Source: Rhodococcus sp. HM1 (lineage in GTDB: Bacteria > Actinomycetota > Actinomycetes > Mycobacteriales > Mycobacteriaceae). From it: a stretch of DNA of 64,000 nucleotides. The stretch covers positions 37,276 to 101,275 of the forward strand of contig NZ_JALPTB010000018.1 in assembly GCF_023218075.1 (NCBI RefSeq). The letters run 5' to 3'. Shown here one piece after another: positions 53,365 through 62,267 of this stretch. How positions within the stretch are numbered: position 1 is the stretch's first letter; each line of letters starts with the position of its first letter. Position numbers and translations under genes: made by a program. The notes beneath the pieces are model-generated. The model made no database searches. It saw nothing but the letters and a program-made list of their open reading frames with translations, and was not told the DNA's origin.

Positions 53365-53447
53365 AGGGCGTGTCTCCTGATCCCTCTCGGATGCACCTGG
53401 CGATTGGGCGACTGGTGCGCCGAAATGGGGATTGGGAGACATGCCCT
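53365..53447. repeat. 83-bp hairpin with 20-nt terminal inverted repeats
   Basis: Bases 53365-53384 (starting AGGGCGTGTCTCC) are the reverse complement of 53428-53447 except at three positions, and each mismatch is a G-U pair in RNA. The 43-base centre has no obvious feature. The right end overlaps the TAG stop (53446-53448) of the stress-protein gene. It could be a terminator or a miniature transposable element; no target-site duplication is obvious. Confidence 0.55.
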
Positions 53448-53934
53448 AAATGGCCAGCTTGGCGAGCAGGTCGCGGGCCCGTTCGGCGCTCTTCGGTTCG
53501 CACAGCACGTCGTAGCGGCCGGCGACCAGCTGCATCGTCGACGAGAAGTCCCGCTGGCCGCGTGTCGCGGCATACGGGATGGTCGCCGAAATCAGACCGA
53601 ACACGATGCCACCGACCAGGCCGACGAGCAGCGGACCGAGGAAATCGGTCGAGAAGATTCCCAGCAGGAGACCGAAGAACAGGCCGAGCCAGGCACCCGA
53701 CACGATTCCCCCGCCGATCACCTTCGGCCACGTCAACCGGCCGGTGACACGCTCGACCTGCATGAGGTCGACACCGACGATCGTGACGTCCTGAACCGAG
53801 AAGTTCTGATCGGACAGGTAGTCGACGGCGTGCTGGGCCTCGGCGTAGGTCGCGTACGACCCGACCGGCCAACCACTCGGCGGGGTCGGCAGACCCGGGG
53901 CGGGTCGGCCGGGCTGTCCGAGAGGGTTCGTCAT
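53446..53934 (-). CDS. General stress protein 17M-like membrane protein
   Basis: A 162-residue protein. After a Pro/Gly-rich start, residues 20-70 carry the GSP17M alpha/beta module (SYATYAEAQHAVDYLSDQNFSVQDVTIVGVDLMQVERVTG). Two membrane segments follow near 80-100 and 104-125. A last segment repeats the soluble fold (FSSTMQLVAGRYDVLCEPKSAERARDLL). It probably bends the membrane or senses stress; the M. tuberculosis Rv1234 region has a similar protein. AAGGAG lies 9 bases before ATG 53934; ATG 53940 is possible. Confidence 0.85.
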   Translation of the reverse strand: MTNPLGQPGRPAPGLPTPPSGWPVGSYATYAEAQHAVDYLSDQNFSVQDVTIVGVDLMQVERVTGRLTWPKVIGGGIVSGAWLGLFFGLLLGIFSTDFLGPLLVGLVGGIVFGLISATIPYAATRGQRDFSSTMQLVAGRYDVLCEPKSAERARDLLAKLAI

Positions 53935-54048
53935 GGGCATGAACTCCTTTTCGCGGGGCGACCCGCACGTCGCTTCGCAGTCGGGGGCGGCGCACAGCTC
54001 CGGCTGTGCGCACGTGTCCATTCTGCCCGGTTGACGACTCCCGCGTGG

Positions 54049-55005
54049 CTACTGCGGCGGGTCGAACACCGTGGTGCGCGTCATGCCCGCCGCGCGGCCC
54101 TTCGCGGAGATCACCAGAGCCATCTTCCGGCTGGCCTCGTCGATCATCTCGTCCCCGAGCATCGCCGCGCCGCGCGCGCCGCCGGCGGCCGAGGTGTGCC
54201 ACTCGTAGGCGTCGAGGATCATCTCGGCCTTGTCGTAGTCCTCCTGCCGGGGGCTGAAGACCTCGTTGGCCGCGTCGATCTGGCTCGGGTGCAGCACCCA
54301 CTTGCCGTCGAAACCGAGGGCGGCGGTGCGCTGCGCCGACCGGCGGAACGCCTCGACGTCGCGAATCTGCAGGTAGGGACCGTCGATGGCCTGCAGCCCG
54401 TGGGCGCGGGCGGCCATGAGGATCGTCATCAGGATGTGGTGGTAGGCGTCCCCGCGGTCGTACCCGTCGGGCTGTTCGCCGACGACGAGGGTGCGCATGT
54501 TGATGCTGGCCATGAAGTCGGCGGGACCGAACACGAGCGTCTGGACGCGCGGGCTGGCCGTCGCGATCTCGTTGATGTTGGTCAGGCCGATGGCGTTCTC
54601 GATCTGCGGTTCGATACCGATCGCGCCGACCTCGAGGCCGTGCGCCTTCTCCACCTGCGTGAGCAGCAGATCCAGGGCCTTGACGTGGCTCGCGTCGGGC
54701 ACCTTGGGCAGCAGGATCGCGTCGAGGTGCGCGCCCGCGCCGCCGACGACGGACGTGACGTCGAGGTAGGTGGCGTCGGTGGTCCAGTCGTTGACGCGCA
54801 CGACCTTGAGCTGCTCGCCCCAGCCGCCCTCGTTGAGCGCGTCGACGATGTTCGTGCGGGCCTCTTCCTTCGCCAGCGGCGACACCGCGTCCTCGAGGTC
54901 CAGGAAGATCTCGTCGGCGGGCAGGCCCTTCGCCTTCTCGATCATCTTCCGGCTGCTTCCGGGGACGGCGAGTACGGATCGACGCGGCTTGTACGAGAAC
55001 GACAT
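54049..55005 (-). CDS. HpcH/HpaI aldolase/citrate lyase beta-like protein (CitE/malyl-CoA lyase type)
   Basis: A 318-residue TIM-barrel lyase from ATG 55003-55005. It has RRSVLAVPGSSRKMIEKA (CoA/metal region), EIFLDLEDAV with the metal-binding acids, VVRVNDW, GIEPQIENAIGL, VFGPADFMAS and KWVLHPSQI. These match L-malyl-CoA/citramalyl-CoA lyase-type actinobacterial proteins, which split a CoA-thioester into acetyl-CoA or pyruvate and an oxo-acid. GGGAGG is 12 bases before the start, a long but acceptable spacing. No partner gene is adjacent. Confidence 0.88.
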   Translation of the reverse strand: MSFSYKPRRSVLAVPGSSRKMIEKAKGLPADEIFLDLEDAVSPLAKEEARTNIVDALNEGGWGEQLKVVRVNDWTTDATYLDVTSVVGGAGAHLDAILLPKVPDASHVKALDLLLTQVEKAHGLEVGAIGIEPQIENAIGLTNINEIATASPRVQTLVFGPADFMASINMRTLVVGEQPDGYDRGDAYHHILMTILMAARAHGLQAIDGPYLQIRDVEAFRRSAQRTAALGFDGKWVLHPSQIDAANEVFSPRQEDYDKAEMILDAYEWHTSAAGGARGAAMLGDEMIDEASRKMALVISAKGRAAGMTRTTVFDPPQ

Positions 55006-55210
55006 GAGCTGGACGGACCTCCCGTTTGCAGTTTCGGCGCCCCCACGCCCTGACCCGGCCATCATGTCAGCAGTGACCGAACCCTGAACGACCACCCGTC
55101 TGTGGCGTGGATTTCACGGCGGGGGCGCGGGTCCGGGCGGTGCGGCGTGACCGGCGGGGGCCGCTCTTATGCTTGGCTGGTCCGGCACCGAATTCGTGGG
55201 GAGTGACCAC

Positions 55211-56485
55211 TTGGCAGCAGTGAGCAAGGTGTTCGCGGCCAGGCTTGCGGGCCTGGTCGTTCTCGGACCCGACGGCGAATCGATCGGTCGCGTCCGCGAC
55301 GTCGTGCTCACCATCCGGATGGGACGCCAGCAGCCGCGTGTCATCGGCCTCGTCGTCGAGCTGCCCACCCGGAGGCGGATCTTCGTGCCGATGCTGCGCG
55401 TCACCGCGATCGAGCCGGGCGCGGTGACCCTCACGACCGGAAACGTCAGTCTGCGCCGATTCAAACAGCGCCCGACCGAGATCCTCGCCCTCGCCCAGGT
55501 GCTCGATTCGAAGGTCCGGGTCGACGACCCGGAACTGCCCGAGCTCGCCGGGGTCGACGCGGTCGTCGTGGATCTCGGCATCGAGCTGACCCGCACCCGC
55601 GACTGGCTCGTCACGCGCGTCGCGGTACGGCAGCACCGGGGCCGGCTCGCCCGGCGCTCGGCGATCCACGTCGTGCGGTGGCAGCACATCTCCGGGCTCA
55701 CCGCGGCAACGCTGGCCATGCCCGGCCAGGGCGTCTCGCAACTGCTGCTGCAGTTCGAGGACATGCGCCCGGCGGACGTCGCGCTGGCGCTGCGGGAACT
55801 GCCCGAGAAGAGGCGCAACGAGGTCGCGGTCGCGCTGGACGACGAACGCCTCGCCGACGTCGTGCAGGAGTTGCCCGCCGACGACCAGACCGAGCTGCTC
55901 ACCAGCCTCGGTGTCGATCGCGCCGCCGACGTGCTCGAGGCGATGGACCCGGACGACGCGGCCGACCTGCTCGGTGAGCTCCCCGAAACCGAAGCCGAAT
56001 CGCTGCTGCAGTTGATGGACCCCGAGGATTCGGAGCCGGTGCGCCGCCTGCTCGAGCACTCGCCCGACACCGCCGGTGGTCTGATGACCCCGGAGCCGGT
56101 CGTGCTCACCCCGGCCACGACGGTTGCGGAGGCGCTGGCGCGGGCACGCAACCCGGACCTGACACCGGCGCTGGCGTCGATGCTGTTCGTCGTTCGGCCC
56201 CCCACCGCGACCCCCACGGGCCGCTACCTCGGCTGCGTGCACCTGCAGCAGTTGCTGCGCGAACCGCCCGCGAGCCTGGTCGGCGGCATCGTCGACAACG
56301 ACCTGCCCCGGCTCGATCCCGGCGATTCCCTGACGGCCGTCACCCGGTACTTCGCGACCTACAACCTGGTGTGCGGTCCGGTGGTCGACGACGAACAGCA
56401 TCTGCTCGGCGCGGTGACGGTCGACGACGTGCTCGATCACCTGCTGCCCGAGGACTGGCGTGAAGAGGAGACCGACGATGAGTGA
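55211..56485 (+). CDS. PRC-barrel/MgtE_N/CBS protein without membrane domain (Rv1232c-like)
   Basis: A 424-residue soluble protein. I start at TTG 55211, because GGGGAG lies 7 bases upstream and the mycobacterial orthologue as I remember it begins the same way (xAAVxxVxAARLAG). Residues 1-80 are a PRC barrel (VLGPDGESIGRVRDVVLT). About 150-290 are MgtE_N helical repeats (ALRELPEKRRNEVAVALDDERLADV). 290-424 are a CBS pair (GGLMTPEPVVL and DPGDSLTAV). The magnesium channel of MgtE is missing, so it is a regulator or Mg2+-sensing protein. It overlaps the DUF1003 gene. Confidence 0.9.
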   Translation: MAAVSKVFAARLAGLVVLGPDGESIGRVRDVVLTIRMGRQQPRVIGLVVELPTRRRIFVPMLRVTAIEPGAVTLTTGNVSLRRFKQRPTEILALAQVLDSKVRVDDPELPELAGVDAVVVDLGIELTRTRDWLVTRVAVRQHRGRLARRSAIHVVRWQHISGLTAATLAMPGQGVSQLLLQFEDMRPADVALALRELPEKRRNEVAVALDDERLADVVQELPADDQTELLTSLGVDRAADVLEAMDPDDAADLLGELPETEAESLLQLMDPEDSEPVRRLLEHSPDTAGGLMTPEPVVLTPATTVAEALARARNPDLTPALASMLFVVRPPTATPTGRYLGCVHLQQLLREPPASLVGGIVDNDLPRLDPGDSLTAVTRYFATYNLVCGPVVDDEQHLLGAVTVDDVLDHLLPEDWREEETDDE

Positions 56486-57005
56486 CCGCACCACTCTGGC
56501 CAGCCAGCGTCTCGACACGCCGCGGTCGTCCCGGTTCCGGCTCAACTTCGACGCGGAGGCCGTCGGCCGGGTCAGCGAGTCGATCGCGCGCTTCCTCGGG
56601 ACCGGCCGCTATCTGCTGATCCAGACGATCATCGTCGTGGTGTGGATCTCCCTGAACATCCTCGCGGTGGACCTGAAGTGGGATCCGTACCCGTTCATCC
56701 TGCTCAACCTGGCGTTCTCGACCCAGGCGGCGTACGCGGCACCGTTGATCCTGCTGGCACAGAACCGTCAGGAGAACCGCGACCGGGTCTCGCTGGAGGA
56801 GGACCGCGCGCGGGCCGAGCAGACGAAGGCGGATACCGAGTTCCTCGCACGGGAACTCGCCGCCCTGCGGCTCGCGGTCGGCGAGGTCGCGACCCGCGAC
56901 TATCTGCGCCGCGAACTGGACGACCTGCGTGCCCTGCTCGTCGACACCGAGGACGAGTCCGCCCGGTCCGGGAGCCAGGCGAAGGCACGCAGCGCGCGGC
57001 GCTGA
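56478..57005 (+). CDS. DUF1003 membrane protein (Rv1231c-like)
   Basis: A 175-residue protein with the DUF1003 pattern: GRVSESIARFLGTGRYLLIQTIIVVVWISLNI, DPYPFILLNLAFSTQAAYAAPLILLAQNRQ, then a charged coiled-coil tail (RDRVSLEEDRARAEQTKAD). Two membrane helices are clear. The ATG at 56478 follows AGAGGAGA and overlaps the preceding gene by 8 bases, so it is coupled to the CBS protein, as in mycobacteria. The function is unknown. Confidence 0.9.
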   Translation: MSDRTTLASQRLDTPRSSRFRLNFDAEAVGRVSESIARFLGTGRYLLIQTIIVVVWISLNILAVDLKWDPYPFILLNLAFSTQAAYAAPLILLAQNRQENRDRVSLEEDRARAEQTKADTEFLARELAALRLAVGEVATRDYLRRELDDLRALLVDTEDESARSGSQAKARSARR

Positions 57006-57160
57006 CGCCACCCGGTGCGCGGCGCTGACGTCATCCCGAGCGAGCACTCGGCTCGACTGTTCTGTAATCTCCGTCACAGACATGCCGGGTCGGGCGGCGT
57101 GGGGGTCCGAGTTCGTGGCTGTGCAGGAAGTGCTGTGCAGGACATGTGAGGGGTGGTCGT

Positions 57161-58135
57161 GTGCGGTGGCAGGGTCTGATCGCGGTGCCGGTGATTCTCG
57201 CGGCGGGATATGCGGCCGCCTCGTCGTCGGCAGCACCGTTGACCGAACCGGCTGCCGCGGCCGAGGAAGCCGTGACGACCACGGCCGGGGCCGTGGGGAT
57301 CGTCCCGGGCACTCCCGCGCCGGGTACCCCGCCACGCGGCCCGGCGGCCGCCCCCGCGGGCATTCCCACCGACCCGCTGGCGCAGTTCCCGCCGGATGTC
57401 ACGGTCCCACCCGGCGAGCCGTCCCCCGTGCTCGCGGCGGAGGGTCCCCTCGCGGTGCCCGAACTCGTCTACTACGCGTATCGCGCTGCGGAGATGCAGT
57501 TGCAGATCGACACGCCCGGGTGCGGGCTGCCGTGGAATCTGCTCGCGGCGGTCGGGCGGCTCGAATCCGGGCACGCCGAGGGGGGCCGTACCGATGTGCT
57601 CGGCACACTGAGCACCCCGAAGGTGTCGCCGAACGGTGAACTCGGCCCGATGCAGCTGCCGGCGGCGGTGTGGGAGCAGTACGCGGTGGACGGCAACGCC
57701 GACGGACGCACCGATCCGCAGAACGTGTTCGACCAGTCCCTCGCGGCGGGCCACTGGATGTGCGCGAACGAGGCGAACCTGCGGGAGCCGGAGGGCCGCG
57801 CCCGGGCGATCGCACTGTTCGACCCCCGCCCGGAATACCGGGTGAACGTCGAGGCGTGGTCGGCTGCGTACGAGAAGGGTGCGGCCACGTCGCCGGGCGT
57901 GATCACCCCGCCGCCGATGCCCACGACCACCGTCCGGCCGGTTCCCGACGCCGCGGATGTCGCGGCCCCCGAGCCGGTGGCACCACAGCCGGTCGCATCC
58001 CAGCCGGTCGTCGTGGAGGAGCCGGCCGCCGAGCCCGCCCCGGCCGAAGCCGCGCCTGCTCCGGAGGCTCCGGCTCCCGCTCCCCCGGCCCTGCCGGAAA
58101 TCCCCTGCCTGGTTCCCGCGCTCTGCCAGCAGTAG
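57161..58135 (+). CDS. Lytic transglycosylase-like exported protein with C-terminal Pro/Ala tail
   Basis: A 324-residue protein from GTG 57161, preceded by GAGGGG at 7 bases. A signal-type N-terminus (RWQGLIAVPVILAAGYAAASS) leads into a Pro-rich linker. The SLT-like domain (about 100-235) has the catalytic-type Glu in AAVGRLESGHAEGG and the LGPMQLPAAVWEQYAVDGNADG motif. Pro/Ala/Glu repeats (EEPAAEPAPAEAAPAPEAPAP) end the chain. It should cleave peptidoglycan glycan strands outside the membrane. It precedes a second transglycosylase; the hairpin at 58138-58177 lies between them. Confidence 0.85.
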   Translation: MRWQGLIAVPVILAAGYAAASSSAAPLTEPAAAAEEAVTTTAGAVGIVPGTPAPGTPPRGPAAAPAGIPTDPLAQFPPDVTVPPGEPSPVLAAEGPLAVPELVYYAYRAAEMQLQIDTPGCGLPWNLLAAVGRLESGHAEGGRTDVLGTLSTPKVSPNGELGPMQLPAAVWEQYAVDGNADGRTDPQNVFDQSLAAGHWMCANEANLREPEGRARAIALFDPRPEYRVNVEAWSAAYEKGAATSPGVITPPPMPTTTVRPVPDAADVAAPEPVAPQPVASQPVVVEEPAAEPAPAEAAPAPEAPAPAPPALPEIPCLVPALCQQ

Positions 58136-58137
58136 CG

Positions 58138-58177
58138 GTGTGTCTTTGTGGCGGCCCAAGCCGCCATAAAGGCACAC
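58138..58177. repeat. Hairpin, member B of the 18-4-18-GGGC family; probable terminator
   Basis: An 18-base arm (58138-58155, GTGTGTCTTTG...) pairs with 58160-58177 with two G-U pairs around the loop CCAA, followed directly by GGGC. Both arm sequences and the flank are nearly the same as member A at 27921-27960. It lies 3 bases after the stop of the first transglycosylase gene. Confidence 0.8.
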
Positions 58178-58296
58178 GGGCGCGCAGCGCACCCTGTTAC
58201 ATCACGTTTGAATAACGGAACAATCTCAGCCCGTGTTATCGTCGGTCGGCCAGATAACGGAGGCATCTCGAAAAGGTGCCCGAGGGAAGGTAGCGA

Positions 58297-59172
58297 GTGG
58301 GCCGGCACAACAAAGTTACGACCTCCAAGTTGCGACGAAATTCCGTCATCGCAGTAACAGGACTCGTACCGGTGGGCCTGGTCACCGCGGCCGCCGCCAC
58401 CGCGGGCGCGACCTCGAAGAGCTTCCTCGGTATCCACCAGACCGCCGGCTCCGCCGAGGCCGAAACCGCTGCCGCCGACACGACTCCCGCCGAGGTCGTC
58501 CGGTCCGTCGCGCCGGTCGCCGACCTGATGGTCGCGCCGGAACCCGCCGCCGCATCCGCCCCGAAGGCCGCGCCGGCACCCGAACCGGAACCGGCCGCAC
58601 CCGTCGTCCGGCAGCAGGGGCCGCTCGGGATCCCCGCGGTGAACTTCGCCGCCTACCAGAACGCCGAACGCATCCTCGCTGCCGAGAACCCCGGCTGCGG
58701 CATGTACTGGACGCTGCTCGCGGGCATCGGCCGTGTCGAATCGGGCCACGCCAACGGCGGACGCGCCTCCGACGACGGCAAGCTCTTCGATCCCGTCATC
58801 GGGCTTCCCCTCAACGGCAGCCTGCCCGGCCAGGCCACCATCTACGACACCGACGGCGGCGCCCTCGACGGCGACACCGTCTACGACCGCGCGGTCGGCC
58901 CGATGCAGTTCATCCCCACCACCTGGAACCAGTACGCGGGCGACGGCAACGGCGACGGCGTCGCCGATCCGCAGAACCTGTTCGACTCCACCCTGACGAC
59001 CGCCAAGTACCTGTGCGACGGTGGCCTCGACATGCGCAACGTCGCACAGGCCACCAAGGCCATCCACCGCTACAACAATTCGATGGCCTACGTCGCGAAC
59101 GTCCTGGCCTGGTCCGCGGCCTATTCGACCGGCATCGAGCCCAGTCCCGTCGACCTGCCGCGCATCCACTGA
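58297..59172 (+). CDS. Lytic transglycosylase, exported
   Basis: A 291-residue protein from GTG 58297 with GGGAAGG 6 bases upstream. The N-terminus carries a Tat-less signal (LRRNSVIAVTGLVPVGLVTA) and a Pro/Ala/Glu linker (residues 80-105). The MltB/SLT domain follows: GCGMYWTLLAGIGRVESGHANGG with the catalytic Glu, VGPMQFIPTTWNQYAGDGN, and DPQNLFDSTLTTAKYLC. It is complete and conventional, unlike the shorter first copy. Its role is peptidoglycan turnover or cell separation. Confidence 0.9.
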   Translation: MGRHNKVTTSKLRRNSVIAVTGLVPVGLVTAAAATAGATSKSFLGIHQTAGSAEAETAAADTTPAEVVRSVAPVADLMVAPEPAAASAPKAAPAPEPEPAAPVVRQQGPLGIPAVNFAAYQNAERILAAENPGCGMYWTLLAGIGRVESGHANGGRASDDGKLFDPVIGLPLNGSLPGQATIYDTDGGALDGDTVYDRAVGPMQFIPTTWNQYAGDGNGDGVADPQNLFDSTLTTAKYLCDGGLDMRNVAQATKAIHRYNNSMAYVANVLAWSAAYSTGIEPSPVDLPRIH

Positions 59173-59184
59173 TCCGTACCCGCC

Positions 59185-59190
59185 TACGAT
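59185..59190 (+). promoter_or_regulatory. -10 element for a probably leaderless mrp transcript
   Basis: TACGAT ends exactly 7 bases before ATG 59198. This spacing equals that at the monooxygenase promoter and points to a leaderless mRNA. No ribosome-binding sequence is present. An in-frame ATG at 59189 overlaps the element and is less likely to be the start. Confidence 0.45.
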
Positions 59191-59197
59191 GGGCGCC

Positions 59198-60331
59198 ATG
59201 GCAGTGAGTGAATCCGAAATCCGCAGTGCCCTCTCCCGGGTGCAGGATCCGGAGATCCGCAAACCCATCACCGAACTCGGGATGGTCAAGAGCATCGACA
59301 TCGACGCCGACGGAAACGTCGCCGTCGCCGTCTACCTCACCACCGCCGGGTGCCCGCTGCGCACCGAGATCACCGAACGCGTCACCAAGGCCGTCGCCGA
59401 CGTCGCCGGGGTCGGTGCCGTCAACGTGACCCTCGACGTGATGAACGACGAACAGCGCACCGAACTGCGCAAGTCGCTGCGCGGGGACTCCACCGAACCG
59501 GTCATCCCGTTCGCCCAGCCCGGATCGCTGACCCGCGTCTACGCGGTCGCGTCCGGCAAGGGCGGGGTCGGCAAGTCGTCGGTCACGGTCAACCTCGCGG
59601 CCGCGATGGCCGCGCGCGGTCTGTCCGTGGGCGTCCTCGACGCCGACATCTACGGTCACTCGATCCCGCGCATGCTCGGCACCGACGCCAAGCCCACGCA
59701 GGTCGAGCGCATGATCATGCCGCCGATCGCGCACGACGTGAAGATGATCTCCATCGCCCAGTTCACGCAGGGCAACACTCCGGTCGTGTGGCGCGGGCCG
59801 ATGCTGCACCGCGCGCTGCAGCAGTTCCTCGCCGACGTGTTCTGGGGCGACCTGGACGTGCTGCTGCTCGACCTGCCGCCCGGCACCGGTGACGTCGCGA
59901 TCTCCGTGGCCCAGTTGATCCCGGGCGCCGAGATCCTCGTCGTCACCACCCCGCAGCAGGCCGCTGCGGAGGTCGCCGAGCGGGCCGGGTCGATCGCGCT
60001 GCAGACCCGTCAGCGCATCGCCGGTGTCGTGGAGAACATGTCGTGGCTCGAACTGCCCGACGGCACCCGCATGGACGTCTTCGGCACCGGCGGCGGCCAG
60101 GCCGTCTCCGAACGGCTCACCCGCGCGGTCGGCGCGCAGGTCCCCCTGCTGGGGCAGATTCCGCTCGACCCGGCGATCCGGGAGGCCGGCGACGCCGGAA
60201 CCCCGATCGTGCTCAGTGCCCCGGATTCCGCCGCCGGAACGGCGCTGCGCGAGATCGCCGAGAAGCTCGCGGTGCGGCGCCGCGGCCTGGCCGGCATGTC
60301 GCTGGGTATCGACACCACCCGTCACCTCTGA
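59198..60331 (+). CDS. mrp: Mrp/NBP35 family iron-sulfur cluster carrier ATPase
   Basis: A 377-residue ApbC/Mrp protein. Residues 5-100 are the DUF59/MIP18 domain (VQDPEIRKPITELGMVKS, then GCPLRTEI with a Cys). Residues 105-360 are the P-loop ATPase with the deviant Walker A SGKGGVGKSS and Walker A-prime DADIYGHS, and DVLLLDLPPGTGDV. Unlike many Mrp proteins the C-terminal half lacks a CxxC, as in the mycobacterial orthologue as I recall it, so cluster binding uses other residues. It carries Fe-S clusters to apo-proteins. ATG 59198 appears leaderless. Confidence 0.95.
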   Translation: MAVSESEIRSALSRVQDPEIRKPITELGMVKSIDIDADGNVAVAVYLTTAGCPLRTEITERVTKAVADVAGVGAVNVTLDVMNDEQRTELRKSLRGDSTEPVIPFAQPGSLTRVYAVASGKGGVGKSSVTVNLAAAMAARGLSVGVLDADIYGHSIPRMLGTDAKPTQVERMIMPPIAHDVKMISIAQFTQGNTPVVWRGPMLHRALQQFLADVFWGDLDVLLLDLPPGTGDVAISVAQLIPGAEILVVTTPQQAAAEVAERAGSIALQTRQRIAGVVENMSWLELPDGTRMDVFGTGGGQAVSERLTRAVGAQVPLLGQIPLDPAIREAGDAGTPIVLSAPDSAAGTALREIAEKLAVRRRGLAGMSLGIDTTRHL

Positions 60332-60358
60332 GCGTCACGGCCGGCCCCATACCGGGGC

Positions 60359-62242
60359 TCAGCCGGCGCCGACACCCGATTCGCCCCGTCGCCGCGCGTC
60401 CTCGAGCCGCCGGATCAGGGTCGCCGCGTCGAACGGTCCGGTGTGCCGGAGCAGATCCTCCCCGGACACGCCCAGATAGAACGTGGGGGTCTGGGTGATC
60501 TCGCCGACCTCGGCGTCGACGGCATCGTCGACGACCCGCAACCGCGTGGCACCGGTCCGCAACGTCTCCTCGAAACGCTCCAGGTCCACACCCAACTCGG
60601 CCGCGTAGCCGTAGATGTCGTCCTCGCCGAGGCGGTCGGCGTGCGCGAACAGCTGATCGTGCATCTCCCAGAACAGGTCCTGCTCCGCCGCGGCCTCGCT
60701 GGCCTCGGCGGCGAACCGCGCGTTCGGGTGCGCCTCGTCGCGCGGAAGGTGCCGGAACACGTACCGCACCGCGTCCCCGAAATGCGCGTGCACGTCCCGG
60801 ATGCTGCCGGTGGCCCGGCTGCAGAAGGGGCATTCGAAGTCGCCGTACTCCACGAGCGTCAGCGGCGCGTCGACCGGGCCGCGGATGTGGTCCCGCCCCA
60901 CCTCGACCGGGCGCGGCAGGAACCGGCTCGTCACCGGGACCGGGCCGCGCCGCCGGTCGTCGATGCGGAACAGCACCCACCCCACCACGGTGGAGACGAC
61001 GGCGGCGGCGAGCACCGCGACCCGCGCGTCGTTCGCGAGGGTCGGCGACGGGATCGCCAGATCCACGATGAACAGGGAGATGGTGAACCCGATCCCGGCG
61101 AGCGCGCCGCCCCCGGCGATCTGCGACAGCGTCAGCCCCGGCGGCAGCGCCCCCGGACGCATGCGGGTGAACAGCGCGACCGCGCCGGTGATGCCGACGA
61201 ACTTGCCGACCACCAGGCCGAGCAGGATGCCCCACGCGAGCGACGACCGCACCGCGGCACCGACCGCCTCCGCGCTCAGCACCACCCCGGCGTTCGCCAA
61301 CGCGAACACGGGTACGACGAGAAACGACGTGTAGGGGCCGTAGAGCCGCAGCAGGCGCTCGTTGACGGACACCGCGCGGAGCACACCCAGCTGTGCCGCC
61401 CGCGCATAGTCCGAGTTCGGTGACTGCCGGAACGCACGGGCGAGTTCCCCGGCCCTCTCGACCTCGCTGCGCCGGGGTGGATACACCGGAAGTATCAGCG
61501 CGATCAACACCCCGGACAGAGTCGGGTGGACACCGGACTCGTAGAACGCCACCCAGGTGGCCGCCGCCACCAGGAAGTACACGACGCCGCGCCAGACCGC
61601 GAGGCGACGCAGCAACGCGATCCCCAGCAGCCCGATCGCGCCGAACACGAGAGGCCCGACCCGCAGATCGTCGGTGTAGAACAACGCGATCACGCCGAGC
61701 GCCCCGATGTCGTCGGCGACCGCGAGGGTGAGCAGGAAGATCCGCAGCCGGGCCGGGCACCGCGGGCCGACCAGCGCGAGCGCGCCCATGACGAACGCCG
61801 TGTCCGTGGAGATCACGACACCCCACGCTCCGGCCGCCTCACCGCTCGGGTTGAGCAGCAGGAACAGCACGACCGGCACCGCCAGCCCGGCGACCGCCGC
61901 GACGACCGGGACCGCGGCCCGGGTCCGATCGGTGAGCTCGCCGATGGTCAGCTCACGCTTGACCTCGAGCCCCACGACGAAGAAGAACAACGTCATCAGC
62001 GCGTCGTTGACCCAGTGCTGCAGGTCCATGCCGATGCCGTAGTCGCCGATCTGCACGGTCAGCGGCAGATGCCAGAACGCCTCGTAGGAGTCGCCGAGGT
62101 TCGCCCAGATCAGCGCCGCCACGGTCGCCGCGAGCAGAAACGCCGCCGACGCCGAATCCTCGTCGGTGATCTCGCGGATGCCGGCGAGCCGGGCCGCGAG
62201 ACGGCCGCGCCGCACAGGGGTTCGGACCTCCTGTGCTGCCAC
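60359..62242 (-). CDS. nhaA: Na+/H+ antiporter NhaA fused to a DsbA-like thioredoxin domain
   Basis: A 627-residue fusion. Residues 1-410 are NhaA with 12 helices: [24 protein letters not shown] and [12 protein letters not shown] with the ion-binding Asp pair at about 177-178. After a short linker, residues 440-620 are a thioredoxin_4/DsbA-type domain with CPFC at about 470 ([16 protein letters not shown]) and the cis-Pro in TQTPTFYLG. The antiporter handles Na+ and pH. The thiol domain may form or reduce disulfides, or transmit redox state. This architecture is known in actinobacteria. The gene interrupts the mrp-tatB spacing compared with mycobacteria. Confidence 0.92.
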   Translation of the reverse strand: MAAQEVRTPVRRGRLAARLAGIREITDEDSASAAFLLAATVAALIWANLGDSYEAFWHLPLTVQIGDYGIGMDLQHWVNDALMTLFFFVVGLEVKRELTIGELTDRTRAAVPVVAAVAGLAVPVVLFLLLNPSGEAAGAWGVVISTDTAFVMGALALVGPRCPARLRIFLLTLAVADDIGALGVIALFYTDDLRVGPLVFGAIGLLGIALLRRLAVWRGVVYFLVAAATWVAFYESGVHPTLSGVLIALILPVYPPRRSEVERAGELARAFRQSPNSDYARAAQLGVLRAVSVNERLLRLYGPYTSFLVVPVFALANAGVVLSAEAVGAAVRSSLAWGILLGLVVGKFVGITGAVALFTRMRPGALPPGLTLSQIAGGGALAGIGFTISLFIVDLAIPSPTLANDARVAVLAAAVVSTVVGWVLFRIDDRRRGPVPVTSRFLPRPVEVGRDHIRGPVDAPLTLVEYGDFECPFCSRATGSIRDVHAHFGDAVRYVFRHLPRDEAHPNARFAAEASEAAAEQDLFWEMHDQLFAHADRLGEDDIYGYAAELGVDLERFEETLRTGATRLRVVDDAVDAEVGEITQTPTFYLGVSGEDLLRHTGPFDAATLIRRLEDARRRGESGVGAG

Positions 62243-62267
62243 GGCTATCCGATCAGATCCCGCGCGC

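Noticed and set aside
57000..58296. Possible ydaO (c-di-AMP) riboswitch upstream of the transglycosylases
   Set aside because: Such riboswitches precede rpf and cell-wall hydrolase genes in actinobacteria, but I could not find the conserved core sequences in these gaps.
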